Origin: Demequina sediminis
GTDB taxonomy: Bacteria > Actinomycetota > Actinomycetes > Actinomycetales > Demequinaceae
Length of the DNA: 64,000 bases
Direction of reading: 5' to 3'
Assembly: GCF_030296675.1 (NCBI RefSeq)
Contig: NZ_AP027736.1
Location: 868,001 to 932,000 of the forward strand
In this document: positions 43,766-55,238 of the stretch, one piece after another
Position numbering within the stretch: the first letter of the stretch is position 1
How the letters are laid out: each line of letters starts with the position of its first letter
Notes under the pieces: generated by a model
What the model was told of the DNA's origin: nothing
Database searches by the model: none
What the model saw: the letters and a program-made list of their open reading frames with translations, nothing else
Program-made: the position numbers and the translations under genes

Positions 43766-44695
43766 TTAGGCGCCCGTGGGGTGATCGCCGGGGGTGTCGG
43801 CGGCATCGGACACAGTGTCGGCATCCGTTTCCGGCTCGTCCTCGGGGTGGGAGGCCTGCGCCGCGAGTTGCGACCGTGGCGGCCGCTCGGCGGCAGCACG
43901 CTGCCGCACACCCAGGATAGTGAACGCGGCGACCGCTCCGGACAGCACCACGATCGACACCCACTCGTTGATGCGCAGCCCCGCGATCGTGACGGCCTCG
44001 TCGATGCGCACGCCCTCGATCCACAGGCGGCCGGAGACGTACACGATCACGTAGAGCCAGAAGACCCTGCCGCCACGCAGGTCGAGGCGACGATCGAGGT
44101 AGATGATGAGTGCGGCGCCCGCGAGGTTCCACAGCAGTTCGTAGAGGAAGGTCGGGTGGAACGTCGCGAACTGCTCGTATCCCTCGGGGCGGAACGCCGG
44201 GTCGATCTCGAGACCCCACGGCAGCGTCGTGGCACCGCCGAAGAGTTCCTGGTTGAAGTAGTTGCCCATGCGGCCGATCGCCTGAGCGATGAGCACGCCG
44301 GGGGCGGCCGCGTCGATGAAGGCCGTGAAGCTCGCTCCGGCGCGGCGCGCGCCGATCCATGCACCCAGCGCGCCCAGCGCGACGGCGCCCCAGATGCCCA
44401 GGCCGCCCTCCCAGATGCGCAGCGCGGCCCAGGGGTTGCCGCCCTCGCCAAAGTAGGCGCCAGGGGAGGACACCACGTGATAGATGCGACCGCCGACGAT
44501 TCCGAACGGGATCGCCCAGAAGGCGATGTCGCTGACGACCTCCGCATCACCGCCCCGCTCGACCCAGCGGCGCGTCGTGAGCCACAGGGCGACAAAGATG
44601 CCCAGCAGGATCCACAGCGCGTACGCGTGGATCGTGAGGGGGCCGATGCTGATTGCGCTCCACTCGACGGGAGGGCTGGGAATCGACGTCGTCAT
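43766..44695 (-). CDS. lgt: Prolipoprotein diacylglyceryl transferase
   Basis: Attaches diacylglycerol to the lipobox cysteine of prelipoproteins at the membrane. The 309 residues hold about seven helices and the Lgt signature IGRMGNYFNQELFGG, with GGRIYHVVSSP before it and ATFHPTFLYELLWN after. An acidic, hydrophilic C-terminal tail follows the last helix. ATG 44695 overlaps the trpA TGA. Two predicted lipoprotein substrates, livJ and the FKBP gene, lie in the same window. Confidence 0.95.
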   Translation of the reverse strand: MTTSIPSPPVEWSAISIGPLTIHAYALWILLGIFVALWLTTRRWVERGGDAEVVSDIAFWAIPFGIVGGRIYHVVSSPGAYFGEGGNPWAALRIWEGGLGIWGAVALGALGAWIGARRAGASFTAFIDAAAPGVLIAQAIGRMGNYFNQELFGGATTLPWGLEIDPAFRPEGYEQFATFHPTFLYELLWNLAGAALIIYLDRRLDLRGGRVFWLYVIVYVSGRLWIEGVRIDEAVTIAGLRINEWVSIVVLSGAVAAFTILGVRQRAAAERPPRSQLAAQASHPEDEPETDADTVSDAADTPGDHPTGA

Positions 44696-45492
44696 CGCGC
44701 GCTCCTCACGCCGTCCGCGAGCTCGGCGACCTTCACCCGCAGGGCGGCCAGGGCATCGTCCTCATCCTCGTGCTCGAGGAGGCAGCGCACCAGGGCCGAT
44801 CCCACGATCACCCCATCCGCATACGCGCCGACCATCCGCGCGTGCTCCCCCGTCGTGACGCCGAGTCCGACGCAGACGCGCTCGGCTCCGGCGGCGCGGG
44901 TGTCGGCCACCAGCTGCTCCGCGGCGGCGCCCACCGATGCGCGCTCGCCCGTCACGCCCATGAGGGACGCGGCGTAGACGAAGCCCGTGGTGTGGGCCAC
45001 GGTGTAGTGCAGGCGCTCCTGCGTCGAGGAGGGTGCCACCAGGAAGATCGTCTCGAGGCCCCGAGCGGACGCGGCCGCGAGCCACTCCCCCGCGACGTCA
45101 GGAGTGAGGTCGGGCAGGATCACCCCCGAACCGCCCGCCGCGACCAGGTCGTCGGCGAAACGCTCGACTCCGTACTGGAAGATCGGGTTCGCATAGCTCA
45201 TCACGACGGCGGGTGCGCCCGCGTCGACCACGGCCTTCACGGCCGTGAACGCGTCACGGACCCGCACGCCGCGCTGGAGCGCGGCCTCGGCGGCCTGCTG
45301 AATGGTCGCGCCGTCCAGCACGGGGTCCGAGTAGGGCACCCCGACCTCGACGATATCGACGCCGGCCTCGACCATCGCGACCATCGCGCGCGCGGAACGC
45401 TCGACGTCGGGGTATCCCACCGGCAGGTAGCCGATGAGCGCGGCGCGACCCTGGGCTCGAGCCGCGTCGAGCCTGTCGGTGAGGAACGTCAC
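44692..45492 (-). CDS. trpA: Tryptophan synthase alpha subunit
   Basis: Cleaves indole-3-glycerol phosphate to indole. The 266 residues have [11 protein letters not shown], the catalytic [14 protein letters not shown] (Glu and Asp) and [12 protein letters not shown], with [15 protein letters not shown] near the end. GTG 45492 overlaps the trpB TGA as GTGA. The C-terminus overlaps lgt by four bases. Confidence 0.96.
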   Translation of the reverse strand: MTFLTDRLDAARAQGRAALIGYLPVGYPDVERSARAMVAMVEAGVDIVEVGVPYSDPVLDGATIQQAAEAALQRGVRVRDAFTAVKAVVDAGAPAVVMSYANPIFQYGVERFADDLVAAGGSGVILPDLTPDVAGEWLAAASARGLETIFLVAPSSTQERLHYTVAHTTGFVYAASLMGVTGERASVGAAAEQLVADTRAAGAERVCVGLGVTTGEHARMVGAYADGVIVGSALVRCLLEHEDEDDALAALRVKVAELADGVRSAR

Positions 45493-46700
45493 GCCTTCTC
45501 CTCCGGGAGCATTCCGAACCACCGTGCGGCGGTCTCGACATCCTTGTCGCCACGGCCGGACAGGCTCACGAGGATGGTCGCCTCGGGTCCCAGCTCGCGG
45601 CCGAGCTTGATCGCGCCGGCGAGCGCGTGCGAGGACTCGATGGCAGGCAGGATCCCCTCGGTGCGGCACAGCAACTGGAAGGCCTCCATCGCCTCCGCGT
45701 CCGTCACCGCCCAGTACTCGGCCCGACCGATGTCGGCGAGGAACGCGTGCTCGGGTCCCACGCCCGGGTAGTCGAGCCCCGCGGAAATCGAGGTCGACTC
45801 GATGGTCTGGCCGTCCGCGTCCTGCAGAATGAACGACCGCGAGCCGTGCAGCACGCCCGCCCTCGCACCGCCCGCGATGGTGGCAGCGTGGTGGCCCGAC
45901 TCGAGGCCGAGCCCGCCGGCCTCGCATCCGATGAGGCGCACGTCCGAGTCGTCGAGGAACGCGTCGAAGATGCCGATCGCATTCGACCCGCCGCCCACGC
46001 ACGCGATGACCGCATCAGGGAGGCCGCCGCGCTCGAGCATCTGCGCCCTGGCCTCGACGCCGATCACCCGCTGGAAGTCGCGCACCATCGCCGGGAACGG
46101 GTGCGGCCCGGCGGCGGTGCCGAAGAGGTAGTTGGTCGTCTCGACGTTCGCGACCCAGTCGCGATACGTCTCGTTGATCGCGTCCTTGAGGGTGCGCGAG
46201 CCGGACGTCACGGGAACGACCGTCGCGCCGAGCAACTTCATGCGCGCGACGTTGAGTGCCTGGCGACGCGTGTCTTCCTCGCCCATGTAGACCGTGCACT
46301 CGAGACCCATGAGCGCGGCGGCGGTCGCGGACGCGACGCCGTGCTGACCCGCTCCGGTCTCGGCAATCACGCGGGTCTTGCCCAGGCGCTTCGTCAGCAG
46401 CGCCTGTCCGAGCACGTTATTGATCTTGTGCGAGCCGGTGTGGTTGAGGTCCTCGCGCTTGAGGATGATCCGCGCTCCCCCGGCGTGCGCGGCAAACCGG
46501 GGCGCCTCGGTGACGATCGACGGACGGCCCGTGTAGTCCCGTGCGAGCCTCGTGAGCTCTCGCTCGAACTCGGGGTCGACCTTGGCCTTCTCATACGCGT
46601 CGGTGAGCTCATCGAGCGCGGCCACGAGCGCCTCGGGGACAAAGCGCCCGCCGAAGTCACCGAAGTACGGCCCGGGGGCCGCCTGGAGCGATTCGGTCAC
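45489..46700 (-). CDS. trpB: Tryptophan synthase beta subunit
   Basis: PLP enzyme joining indole and serine. The 403 residues start [16 protein letters not shown]; the PLP lysine is in [16 protein letters not shown], the phosphate loop is [10 protein letters not shown], and LSGRGDKD lies near the end. GTG 46700 overlaps the trpC TGA. It is the standard TrpB1 form that pairs with TrpA. Confidence 0.97.
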   Translation of the reverse strand: MTESLQAAPGPYFGDFGGRFVPEALVAALDELTDAYEKAKVDPEFERELTRLARDYTGRPSIVTEAPRFAAHAGGARIILKREDLNHTGSHKINNVLGQALLTKRLGKTRVIAETGAGQHGVASATAAALMGLECTVYMGEEDTRRQALNVARMKLLGATVVPVTSGSRTLKDAINETYRDWVANVETTNYLFGTAAGPHPFPAMVRDFQRVIGVEARAQMLERGGLPDAVIACVGGGSNAIGIFDAFLDDSDVRLIGCEAGGLGLESGHHAATIAGGARAGVLHGSRSFILQDADGQTIESTSISAGLDYPGVGPEHAFLADIGRAEYWAVTDAEAMEAFQLLCRTEGILPAIESSHALAGAIKLGRELGPEATILVSLSGRGDKDVETAARWFGMLPEEKA

Positions 46701-47506
46701 GGGCGCACCGACCGCAGCGCGGGGTGGGCTCCGGCGGCGACCATCTCCGCGACGGTCGCGCGGGGGTCACGGTCCTTGACCAGCGCCTCGCCCACAAGCA
46801 CGGCATCGGCCCCCAGGCGCGCGTACTCGACCACGTCGTGGCTGTCGCGGATGCCCGACTCGGCGATCTTGAGCACGCCGTCGGGGATCGTGGGTGCGAC
46901 GCGGGCGAACGTGCCGCGGTCGACCTCGAGCGTGCGCAGGTTGCGCGCGTTGACGCCGATCACGGTGGCACCGGCGTCGACGGCACGGGCAACCTCGTGC
47001 TCGTCGTGGACCTCGACCAGGGCGAGCATGCCGAGCGAATGCACGCGCTCGATGAGGCTCTCGAGCGCCATCTGCTCGAGGGCGGCGACGATCAACAGCA
47101 CGACGTCGGCGCCGTGCGCACGCGCCTCCCATACCTGGTACGGGGTGACGATGAAGTCCTTGCGCAGGATCGGGACGTCGACCTTCGCGCGGACCGCGTC
47201 GAGGTCGGACAGCGAGCCGTTGAAGCGGCGCTGCTCGGTCAACACCGAGATGACGGACGCGCCTCCCGCCTCATACTCAGTCGCGAGCAGCGCGGGATCG
47301 GTGATCTCGGCCAGGTCACCCTTGGAGGGGCTCGAGCGCTTGACCTCGGCGATGATCGCGACCTCGTCGCGTGCCAGGATCTGGCGAGCGTCAATCGCGC
47401 TGGGCAGCCGCGAGGCGCGCTCCTTCAGGGCATCCATCGTGGTGAGTTCCTTGCGGACCGCGAGGTCCTCCAGCACACCTGCGACGATGCTGTCGAGCAC
47501 GGTCAT
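46697..47506 (-). CDS. trpC: Indole-3-glycerol-phosphate synthase
   Basis: Closes the indole ring of tryptophan precursor CdRP. The 269 residues form the TIM-barrel with [53 protein letters not shown] and AESGI. ATG 47506 (MTVLDSIV) has gagggtgga just upstream and fits the family better than the longer reading. The stop overlaps trpB. Confidence 0.96.
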   Translation of the reverse strand: MTVLDSIVAGVLEDLAVRKELTTMDALKERASRLPSAIDARQILARDEVAIIAEVKRSSPSKGDLAEITDPALLATEYEAGGASVISVLTEQRRFNGSLSDLDAVRAKVDVPILRKDFIVTPYQVWEARAHGADVVLLIVAALEQMALESLIERVHSLGMLALVEVHDEHEVARAVDAGATVIGVNARNLRTLEVDRGTFARVAPTIPDGVLKIAESGIRDSHDVVEYARLGADAVLVGEALVKDRDPRATVAEMVAAGAHPALRSVRP

Positions 47507-47579
47507 TCCACCCTCTCCCATGCGCCCATGCTACCGCCGCGACGGGACGCCAACCGACGTGCCCACCGCGACGTGCGGC

Positions 47580-47816
47580 TCACGCGAGGGGCTGTCCGTG
47601 GCCCAGCGCGCGCAGCACCGCGCCGGCGGCGAGGGACAGCACCGCGAGGCCGATGCCCGTGAACGTCACCGCGTGGACGGGAATGGCGATCCCCACCGCG
47701 GCAAGGATCGCGGCGATCACGAGACCCGTGTTGGTGACCCAGGCGGCGACGGTGCGGCCGTGGTTGTGCGGGGCGATCTCGGGCAGATCCTGCGGCTCCA
47801 GGTGGACGCTCGACAT
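47580..47816 (-). CDS. Small HGxxPAAW-like membrane protein
   Basis: A 78-residue protein with a short N-terminal His-containing motif (HNHGRTVAAWV, resembling the HGxxPAAW signature of small actinobacterial membrane proteins) and two hydrophobic helices (about residues 27-47 and 50-70). Function unknown. ATG 47816 has aaggag five bases upstream. Its place between trpE and trpC is the usual context for such proteins, which suggests a link to tryptophan synthesis that is unproven. The proline of the motif is valine here. Confidence 0.75.
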   Translation of the reverse strand: MSSVHLEPQDLPEIAPHNHGRTVAAWVTNTGLVIAAILAAVGIAIPVHAVTFTGIGLAVLSLAAGAVLRALGHGQPLA

Positions 47817-47845
47817 GGGGACTCCTTGGGTACTGAGGGACGGCG

Positions 47846-49428
47846 TCAGTCTAGCGAAGGCACGGGTGCGGACGTTGACCCCGGCGACGCGGCGGGCGGC
47901 GCGTCCACCAGGCGCGACGCGGTCGCGATCGCCCGAATCATCGCGGCGGCCTTGTGGCGCGTCTCCGCGGCCTCGGTCGCGGGAACCGAGTCGGCGACGA
48001 TTCCGGCGCCCGCCTGCACGTGTGCGACGCCGTCCGCGATGAGTGCCGTGCGGATCGCGATCGCCATGTCCATGTTGCCCGCGAAGTCGAGATAGCCCAC
48101 CGCGCCGCCGTAGAACGCGCGCCGGGTCGGCTCGATCTCGTCGATCAGCGTGATCGCACGCGGCTTGGGCGCTCCCGACAGCGTGCCCGCCGGGAACACC
48201 GCGGTGAACGCGTCGAGCGCGCCGTACTGCGGCTCGAGCGTGCCGACCACCGTCGAGCAGATGTGCATGATGTGCGAGTAGCGGTTGACGGCCATGAACT
48301 CGGCCACCTCGACCGAGGTGGGCTCGCAGACCTTGACGAGGTCGTTGCGCGCGAGGTCGACGAGCATCACGTGCTCGGCGATCTCCTTCGGATCGGCGAG
48401 GAGCTCCTCCTGGAGCCTGCGGTCCTCCTCGACCGACGCCCCGCGCGGTCGCGAGCCCGCGATCGGGAACGTCGAGACGCGGCCATCCTGCACCGAGCAC
48501 AGCGATTCGGGGCTCGCGCCCACCACCGCGAACTCGCGTCCGCGATCGTCCTCGAGCTGGAAGTAGTACATGTACGGGCTCGGGTTGAGGGTGCGCAGCA
48601 CGCGATACACCTCGAGAGGGCTCGCGTCGCACGGCACGTCAAAACGCTGCGAGGGCACCATCTGGAACACCTCGCCGTCACGGATCGCCTCCTTGGCGAA
48701 CTCGACGGCATGCTCGTACTCCCCGGCGCGCTGCGCTGCGTGATCTCCGGCTCGTCGCCCGGCCCCAGGATGGATACCGGGCCCGCCGTCGCCCCCTCGA
48801 GCTCGTGTTGCATGCGGTCGAGCCGCGCCACTGCCGCCTCGTAGGCACCCTCGATGCCCGACTCCCGTGCATCGACGTTGACCGCATTCGCGATGAGCCA
48901 CACCGATCCGTCGCGGTGATCGATCGCCGCAATGTCCGTCGCGAGCAGCAGCAGCACGTCGGGAACGTCGACCTCGCGGGGCGCCTTCATGGGCAGCGTG
49001 GGCTCCCACTGGCGGATGATGTCCCAGCCGAGCACTCCGACGAGTCCGCCCGTGAGCGGCGGCAGTCCCTCGATCGCCTCGGAGGCGAGCTCGCCCAATG
49101 CCGCGCGAATGCTCGTCAGCGGCGCACCGTCGGCGAGGCCAACCGGCACGTCACCCGACCACCGCGCATCGTCCCCATCGACGGTGAGCATCGCGCGCGA
49201 GCGCACGCCCACAAAAGAGAACCGCGCACGCGACCCGTCCGGCTCAGCGGACTCGAGGATGAACGTGCCGGGACGCTCCTGCGCGAGGGCGCGATAGACG
49301 GCGACGGGCGTGAGGGAGTCGGCGAGCAGGCGTCGCACGACGGGCACGACCCGATGCGACGCGCCCAGGTCAATGAAGCCGTCAAGCGACGGCCAGGTCT
49401 CGCCCCACTCGGGCGTCACGCGGGTCAT
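47846..49428 (-). CDS. trpE: Anthranilate synthase component I (frameshift as read)
   Basis: Makes anthranilate from chorismate with ammonia from a TrpG partner not in this window. The N-terminal half from ATG 49428 (through ITQRSAPG) and the catalytic half ([20 protein letters not shown] onward) are in different frames. The break is in CCCC 48721-48724, and one added base restores 527 residues. The catalytic half has [30 protein letters not shown] and [14 protein letters not shown]. The N-terminal LLES-type feedback site is seen as [11 protein letters not shown] overlaps the hisI TGA, coupling the two. Confidence 0.95.
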
Positions 49429-49781
49429 GCCGCCCCCTCCACCGCGCCAAGATCGCCGCCCGCCTCGAAGCACGTACGTGTCCCGGTGTGGCATGCGGGT
49501 CCGGTCTGGTCGACCTCGACCAGCAGGGCGTCGCCGTCGCAGTCGAGCGACACGCGCACCACGCGTTGGGCGTGTCCCGACGTGTCGCCCTTGCGCCACA
49601 GCTCGCCGCGCGAGCGGCTCCAGTAGACCGCGCGACCGCTCGTGAGGGTCTCGTGCAGGGCATCGTCATTCATCCACGCCACCATGAGCACCTCGCGCGT
49701 GTCGTGCTGCTGCACCACGGCGCACACGAGTCCGGCGGAATCGCGCTTGAGGCGCGCGGCAATGTCAACGTCGAGCGGCAT
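49425..49781 (-). CDS. hisI: Phosphoribosyl-AMP cyclohydrolase
   Basis: Third step of histidine synthesis, hydrolysing the adenine ring of PR-AMP. The 118 residues are the cyclohydrolase domain alone (no HisE fusion). They show [35 protein letters not shown], and the metal site [13 protein letters not shown] with [12 protein letters not shown] 49781 has ggaagga about nine bases upstream. It overlaps trpE by four bases. Confidence 0.95.
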   Translation of the reverse strand: MPLDVDIAARLKRDSAGLVCAVVQQHDTREVLMVAWMNDDALHETLTSGRAVYWSRSRGELWRKGDTSGHAQRVVRVSLDCDGDALLVEVDQTGPACHTGTRTCFEAGGDLGAVEGAA

Positions 49782-49876
49782 GGCGACCATCCTTCCACGA
49801 GCGGACGCGGCCACGCGCCGAGAGGGCGACGCGACGATGCCGGGACGGCGTCGCGCGGCGATCTCGCCGTGTCGCG

Positions 49877-51651
49877 TCAGTCCCTGGTCTGCGCGACCCA
49901 CGCGGCGTGCAGGCTCGCGTAGATGCCCCCGCTGCCACGAGGTCGTCGTGGTGGCCGAGCTCGACGAGTTCGCCCTGCTCCATCACGCCCACCACGTCGG
50001 CACGTTCCGCGGTCGACAGCCGGTGGGCGATGACCACCGCGGTGCGGCCCTGCATGAGAGACTCGAGGGCGCGCGAGATGCGCACCTCCGTCGCGGGGTC
50101 GACGGCCGATGTCGCCTCGTCGAGGATCAGCAGGTCGGGGTCGCGCAGATACGCCCGCGCGATCGACACGAGTTGGCGCTCGCCGGCGGAGAGCAGCTCT
50201 CCGCGCGGACCCACGTGCGTGTCGAGGCCCGCGGGCAGCCGCTGGATCCAGCCGTCGAGTCCGAGCGACTCGAAGGCCGCGAGGCAGCGGCGCTCGAGGT
50301 CATCGTGGGACGCGTCCGGCAGCGCGTACGCGAGGTTGCTGCGCAGCGTGCCGTCGAACAGGAACCCCTCTTGGGGCACCACCGCGACGGAGCGTCGCAG
50401 CGAGTCCATCGGGACGTCGCGCAGGTCGACGCCGCCCACGCGCACGGTGCCCTCGGTCGGATCGAAGAAGCGGGACATGAGCCTCGCGAGCGAGGTCTTT
50501 CCCGATCCCGTCTGCCCCACGAGTGCGAGGCGACGCCCCGCGGGGAGTTCGAGGTCGATTCCCCTCAGCACCTCGGGGCCGCCGGGGTACGTGAGATGCA
50601 CGCCCTCGATGCGCAGGTCTCCGCGACCGTGCGGGATCGGGGTGCCATCGCCTCCCGGGTCCGCGACGGTGAGTTCCTCATCGACCAGGCTCACGACGCG
50701 CCGCCAGCCGACGATCGCGCGCTGCATCTCCGCGAGCATCTCGATGATCCACATCAGCGGTCCCGAGAACATGTAGACGAGGAACGCGAAGGCCACGACC
50801 GTGCCCACGGTGATCTCGCCGCGCAGCGCGAGGTGGGTGCCGCCGATGAGCGCGATGCCCGTCGCGAGGGACTGACCCAGCACGGTCGAGGAGAAGTTCA
50901 GCGAGGCGAGCAGGGACGCGCGCTTCTCCGCCTTGAGAATTCCGTCGATCTCCTCGCCGAGCTGGTCGCGCATGCGCTGTTGCACGCCGTAGGCCCGGAT
51001 GGTCGAGATGCCCACGAGCTGCTCGGAGACCCGACCCAGCAGGTCCGCCATGCGCGAGCGCACCGTCTGGAAGGCCGCGCGCACACGGGGTTGGATCCAC
51101 AACAGCGACATCACCATGGGGATGAAGGCCAGGAGCACCAGGAGCGATAGCTTCCACGAGTACAGCAGCATCACGAGGAACACGACGGCAGACTCCATCG
51201 CGGAGATGATCATCGCCGCGCCGGTCCACTGCATGAGGTCGCGGATGGTCTCGACGTCGCCCGTCACGCGTGACACGTAGCGGCCGCGCTGTTCCTCGTT
51301 CTGCGTGAGCACCGACAGCTCGTGCACCTTGCCGAACGCCCTGATGCGCAGCGTCGCGAGGCCCGCCTCGGACGCGGCGACCATGCGGCGCCTGACGCGC
51401 CACGCAACCATCGCCGACATCACGAGCACGACGACGCCGCCGAGCGCATAGAGGACCACGACCTCCATGTCGACCCCGCCGGGCGCGAGCAGGCCGAGGT
51501 CGGTGATGCGCTGTGTCAGGAAGGGCGTCGCGGCGCGACCCGTCGCGGCGACGGCCGCGAGGGCGAGGGTCACGCCGAGTCCGCGACGGAACTCGGGGCT
51601 CAGTTCGAGCCCGCGGCGCAGGAGGTGCCGCGTGGTCATGTCGTCGCTCAT
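49877..51651 (-). CDS. ABC exporter half-transporter, canonical ATPase partner (C-terminal frameshift)
   Basis: Fused membrane and ATPase half of an ABC exporter; substrate unknown. It has six helices in residues about 20-310, then Walker [11 protein letters not shown], signature [11 protein letters not shown] (an altered LSGGQ), Walker [13 protein letters not shown] with catalytic Glu, and switch His in VVIAHRLST. The last residues are out of frame from CCCCC 49926-49930; one added base gives [17 protein letters not shown] and 591 residues, ending at 49877. It overlaps the preceding half-transporter (ATGA) and so pairs with it as a heterodimer. Confidence 0.9.
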
Positions 51652-53515
51652 CCCACGTACCCCGCCTGCTCCTCTGCCTGACGCTTCGAGTCCTCCTCGT
51701 AGGCGAGCACCAGCTCGCGATAGCCACGGTCACGGGCGAGGAGGTCCGCGTGAGTGCCCGAGTCCACCACCCGTCCCCGGTCGAGGTGGACGATGTGGTC
51801 GGCGAGGGTGATCGACGCGAGGCGATACGCGATGACGAGCACGGTGGGACCGTCCTCGCCTGCCAGCCCCGTGAGGATCTCGCGCTCGACGCGCGGGTCG
51901 ACCGCGCTCGTGGCGTCGTCGAGCACCAGCACGCGCGGGCGTCGCACCAAGGCACGTGCGAGCGCGAGCCGCTGCCGCTGACCGCCGGACAGGTTCATGC
52001 CGCGCTCGGCGAGCACCGCATCGAGTCCCGTGCGGCCGTCGCGCGACAGCCGCTCGACCACGTCCACGACATTCGCGCGGCGCAGCGCGTCCCACACCTG
52101 GGAGTCGTCGTAGTCCTCGCCCAGCGTGACGTTGTCACGCACGGTGCCGGCGAAGACAAACGCGGTCTGCGGCACGAGTGCGACGTGGTCGCCGAGCCGC
52201 GCGATGGTCGCGAGGTCGGTGCCGTCGAGGTCGACCTCTCCTCGACGGGCCGCGCGAGGCGAGCAGCGGCGAGCGCCAGGGTCGACTTGCCCGAGCCCGT
52301 CGAGCCGACGAGCGCCGTCACGGTTCCCGGCCGCAGGTCGAGGGTGATGTCACGCAGGATGACCGAGAGCTCGCCGTCGCCGTCGTCCGCCCCGATCGAG
52401 GCGCGGTCGAAGGTCAGCGCGGCCGCACCCGACGTCGGGATCGTGACGTGACCGGGCTCGTCGACCTCGGTGGCCGCCGTCGCGATCTCGCCCACACGAC
52501 GGAACGCCACGAGCGCCTGCGGCATCTGACCCAACACCCATCCGAGCCCGCGGATGGGCACCGCCATGAGCGTCACCAGGTAGATCGCGGACACGACGTT
52601 GCCGACCGACACCGCTCCCTCGGACGCGCGCAACGCCCCGACCACCATGAGCGCGACCGCTCCCAGCGGAACGATGAGGTCCATGAGCGGCTCGAACCAG
52701 GCCGACGTGTGGCCCACCTTGGTGTCGGCGTCACGCAGCCCGTTCGTGACGCGCGCGAAGCGCTCCGTCTCCCGTGCCTCGGCGCCGAGCGCCTTGACCA
52801 CTGTGCCGCCCTCGAAGCTCTCGTGGGCGATGGTCGACACGTCGGCGCGCAGGCTCTGGCCCGCGTCCCAGCGGGGCGTGATGACGCGCTCATACGCGAC
52901 ATTGATCGCGAAGATCACGGGCACGACCGCGAGACCCGTGAGAGCGAGCCACGGGTCCATGCGCCACATCGTCACTCCCGCGGCGATCATCATGACGAAC
53001 GAGCCGACGGTGAAGGCGAACGGGTGCAGCGGGGACGTCGCGGTCTCGGAGTCCGAGGACATCGCGGACAGCATGCGGCCCGACGGGTTCGAGCGGTGCC
53101 ATCCGAGCGGAAGCGACGCGAGGGCATCGGCCACCACCCTGCGGTGGCGCGCACCCACGCCGGCCACGGCGAATCCCTGCATCGTGCGGCGCACGCCCAC
53201 GAGGATCGCGTTGAGCACGCCGATGCCGAGGAACACGGCACCTGCCAGCCAGATTGCCGTCGAGGGGTCCTGGGTCAGCGTTCCCCAGTAGCCCTCGATC
53301 GGCTCGCCCGCCACCCCGGGGATGACCACCTGGTCGGTGATCTCGCCGAGCAGGGTTCCGAATGCCACGGTGAGCAGGCTGAAGGCCGCGGCCGCGGCGA
53401 CCGCCACCCCGAAGTGCAGCGGCTGGTCACGAACCGCATGGGCGAGCAACTGGCTCGCCTTGTGGGTGAACCGCCCGGACAGCGCGTATCGCGTGGCCTG
53501 ATCGCGGGGCGTCAT
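51648..53515 (-). CDS. ABC exporter half-transporter, degenerate ATPase partner (frameshift as read)
   Basis: The other half of the exporter. After six helices, Walker [11 protein letters not shown] is followed by a break in CC 52240-52241; one added base restores [27 protein letters not shown] and 622 residues. Its signature [15 protein letters not shown] is normal, but the Walker B end is [12 protein letters not shown] (Asp instead of Glu) and the switch position is VIAYRLAS (Tyr instead of His), so its own ATP site should hydrolyse poorly. ATG 53515 overlaps hisF. The pattern matches heterodimeric exporters such as BmrCD or TM287/288. Confidence 0.9.
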
Positions 53516-54282
53516 CGCACCTCGATTCCGGCGGCGCGCATCGCGTCCTTGACCTCCCCGATGGTGAGCGTGCGGAAGTGAAAGACCGATGCCGCGAGCA
53601 CGGCGTCGGCACCCGCGCGGGCGGCCTGCACGAAGTGGTCGACCGTGCCCGCGCCGCCCGAGGCGATAAGGGGCACGCGCACCTCCTCGCGCACGCGGGA
53701 GAGCATCTCGAGGTCGAAGCCGTCCGTCGTGCCGTCCGCGTCCATCGAGTTGAGCAGGATCTCCCCCGCGCCCAGCTCGGCCCCGCGGCGCGCCCACTCG
53801 ATCGCGTCGATGCCGGTGCCGGTGCGGCCACCATGGGTGGTGACCTCGTATCCCGAGTGCGTCACGGTGCCCGGACGGCAGCGGCGCGCATCGACGGACA
53901 GCACGAGCACCTGGTTGCCGAACCTTCTGGCGATGTCGGAGATCAGCTCGGGACGCGCGATCGCGGCCGTGTTGACCCCCACCTTGTCCGCGCCTGCGCG
54001 CAAGAGCCTGTCGACGTCCTCCGGAGAGCGCACGCCGCCGCCGACAGTGAGCGGCACGAAGACCTGCTCGGCGGTCCGCCTGACCACGTCGAAGGTGGTC
54101 TCACGGTCGGATGAGGACGCGGTGACGTCGAGGAACGTGAGCTCGTCCGCGCCTGCCGCGCCGTAGACCGCTCCCAGTTCGACGGGGTCGCCCGCGTCGC
54201 GCAGGTTCTCGAAGTTGACGCCCTTGACCACGCGGCCGGCATCGACATCGAGGCAAGGGATGACACGAACGGCGACACCCAT
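53512..54282 (-). CDS. hisF: Imidazole glycerol phosphate synthase, cyclase subunit
   Basis: Makes imidazole glycerol phosphate and AICAR from PRFAR and ammonia; its HisH partner is not in this window. The 256-residue TIM barrel has the catalytic Asp residues in [16 protein letters not shown] and VLSVDARR, and the phosphate loops VGGGVRS and ASGGAG. ATG 54282 shares one base with the preceding TGA (TGATG), and its stop overlaps the ABC gene. Upstream in-frame codons belong to the FKBP region antisense to any similarity. Confidence 0.97.
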   Translation of the reverse strand: MGVAVRVIPCLDVDAGRVVKGVNFENLRDAGDPVELGAVYGAAGADELTFLDVTASSSDRETTFDVVRRTAEQVFVPLTVGGGVRSPEDVDRLLRAGADKVGVNTAAIARPELISDIARRFGNQVLVLSVDARRCRPGTVTHSGYEVTTHGGRTGTGIDAIEWARRGAELGAGEILLNSMDADGTTDGFDLEMLSRVREEVRVPLIASGGAGTVDHFVQAARAGADAVLAASVFHFRTLTIGEVKDAMRAAGIEVR

Positions 54283-55202
54283 CAGCCGCTTCCTTCCGGA
54301 TTCCAGACGTCGAGGATGTCCACGACGAAGACGAGAGTGCCCTTGGTCGCGTAGCCGTAACTGGCGGGCACCACCAGCAGGACCTGCGAACCGGCGGTCT
54401 GGTCGAGGAGTCCCTCGTCCCAGCCGCGAATCACCTGACCCGAGCCGATCTGCAGCTCGAAAGGAGCCGCCTCGATCGGCCACGACGAATCGAGGACGTC
54501 GCCCGCCGACCACTCGCCATCGGCGTCGCTGCCATCCGACCAGTACCAGCCGGTGTAGTTGACGGTGAGGTACGAGCCCGCGCGCACCTGCGGGCCGGTG
54601 CCCTGGATGAGGGTCGCGACCGTGAGCTCGGCCGGCGGCTCGCCCTCGGGCAACTCGATCGAGGGCTCACCCGTGACGTCCAGCGTCACCGCAGGAAGAT
54701 CTGGGTTCGGGGCAACCTCGTTGCCCTCGGCGCGGTCGGAGAGGACGTCGACCACCATGGCGATCGGCGGCTCGCCATCCGAGTCGAACGAGGGCGGAGC
54801 GACCACGAGCAGACGCGCTCCCACGCGCACGTCGAGGAGCCGCGTATAGAGCTCCTCGCCCACCACCTCGGGGGCCAGGATGAATGACCTCGGCAGTCCG
54901 TCGTAGGTGTTGATGAGCGTCGTGCCGTCGTCGAGAGAGGCCCCGTAGATGTCGAGCAAGAGCGGCTGCCCCGACTGCAGGTAGCTGCCCTCGCCGTCCC
55001 ACACGACACGCGACTGTTCCGTTCCGTAGGACAGGCCGGGCGTGAACTCGAGGGACGGCGCGAGCGAGTCGGAGCCGCCGATCACAATGTCCGAGATGTC
55101 GCCCATCGGCGTCGCGGTGGGCTCGACCGGCTCCGCGGCCGGAGTGCAGGCCGCCAGCACACCCGCCACGAGGGCGAGCGTGAACACGGCAAGACGACGC
55201 AT
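54282..55202 (-). CDS. FKBP-type peptidyl-prolyl isomerase lipoprotein
   Basis: Predicted extracytoplasmic proline isomerase. The 306 residues begin with a lipoprotein signal (lipobox LAAC, Cys19). The C-terminal half is a recognisable FKBP domain ([61 protein letters not shown]). The N-terminal half (about residues 60-155) looks like a diverged second FKBP copy ([31 protein letters not shown]). ATG 55202 has gaaagga upstream. It follows pafA by 36 bp, as FKBP genes do in several actinomycetes, and couples to hisF. Confidence 0.88.
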   Translation of the reverse strand: MRRLAVFTLALVAGVLAACTPAAEPVEPTATPMGDISDIVIGGSDSLAPSLEFTPGLSYGTEQSRVVWDGEGSYLQSGQPLLLDIYGASLDDGTTLINTYDGLPRSFILAPEVVGEELYTRLLDVRVGARLLVVAPPSFDSDGEPPIAMVVDVLSDRAEGNEVAPNPDLPAVTLDVTGEPSIELPEGEPPAELTVATLIQGTGPQVRAGSYLTVNYTGWYWSDGSDADGEWSAGDVLDSSWPIEAAPFELQIGSGQVIRGWDEGLLDQTAGSQVLLVVPASYGYATKGTLVFVVDILDVWNPEGSG

Positions 55203-55238
55203 GTTTTTCCTTTCGGGACCGTAAGAGTCTACGTGCCC

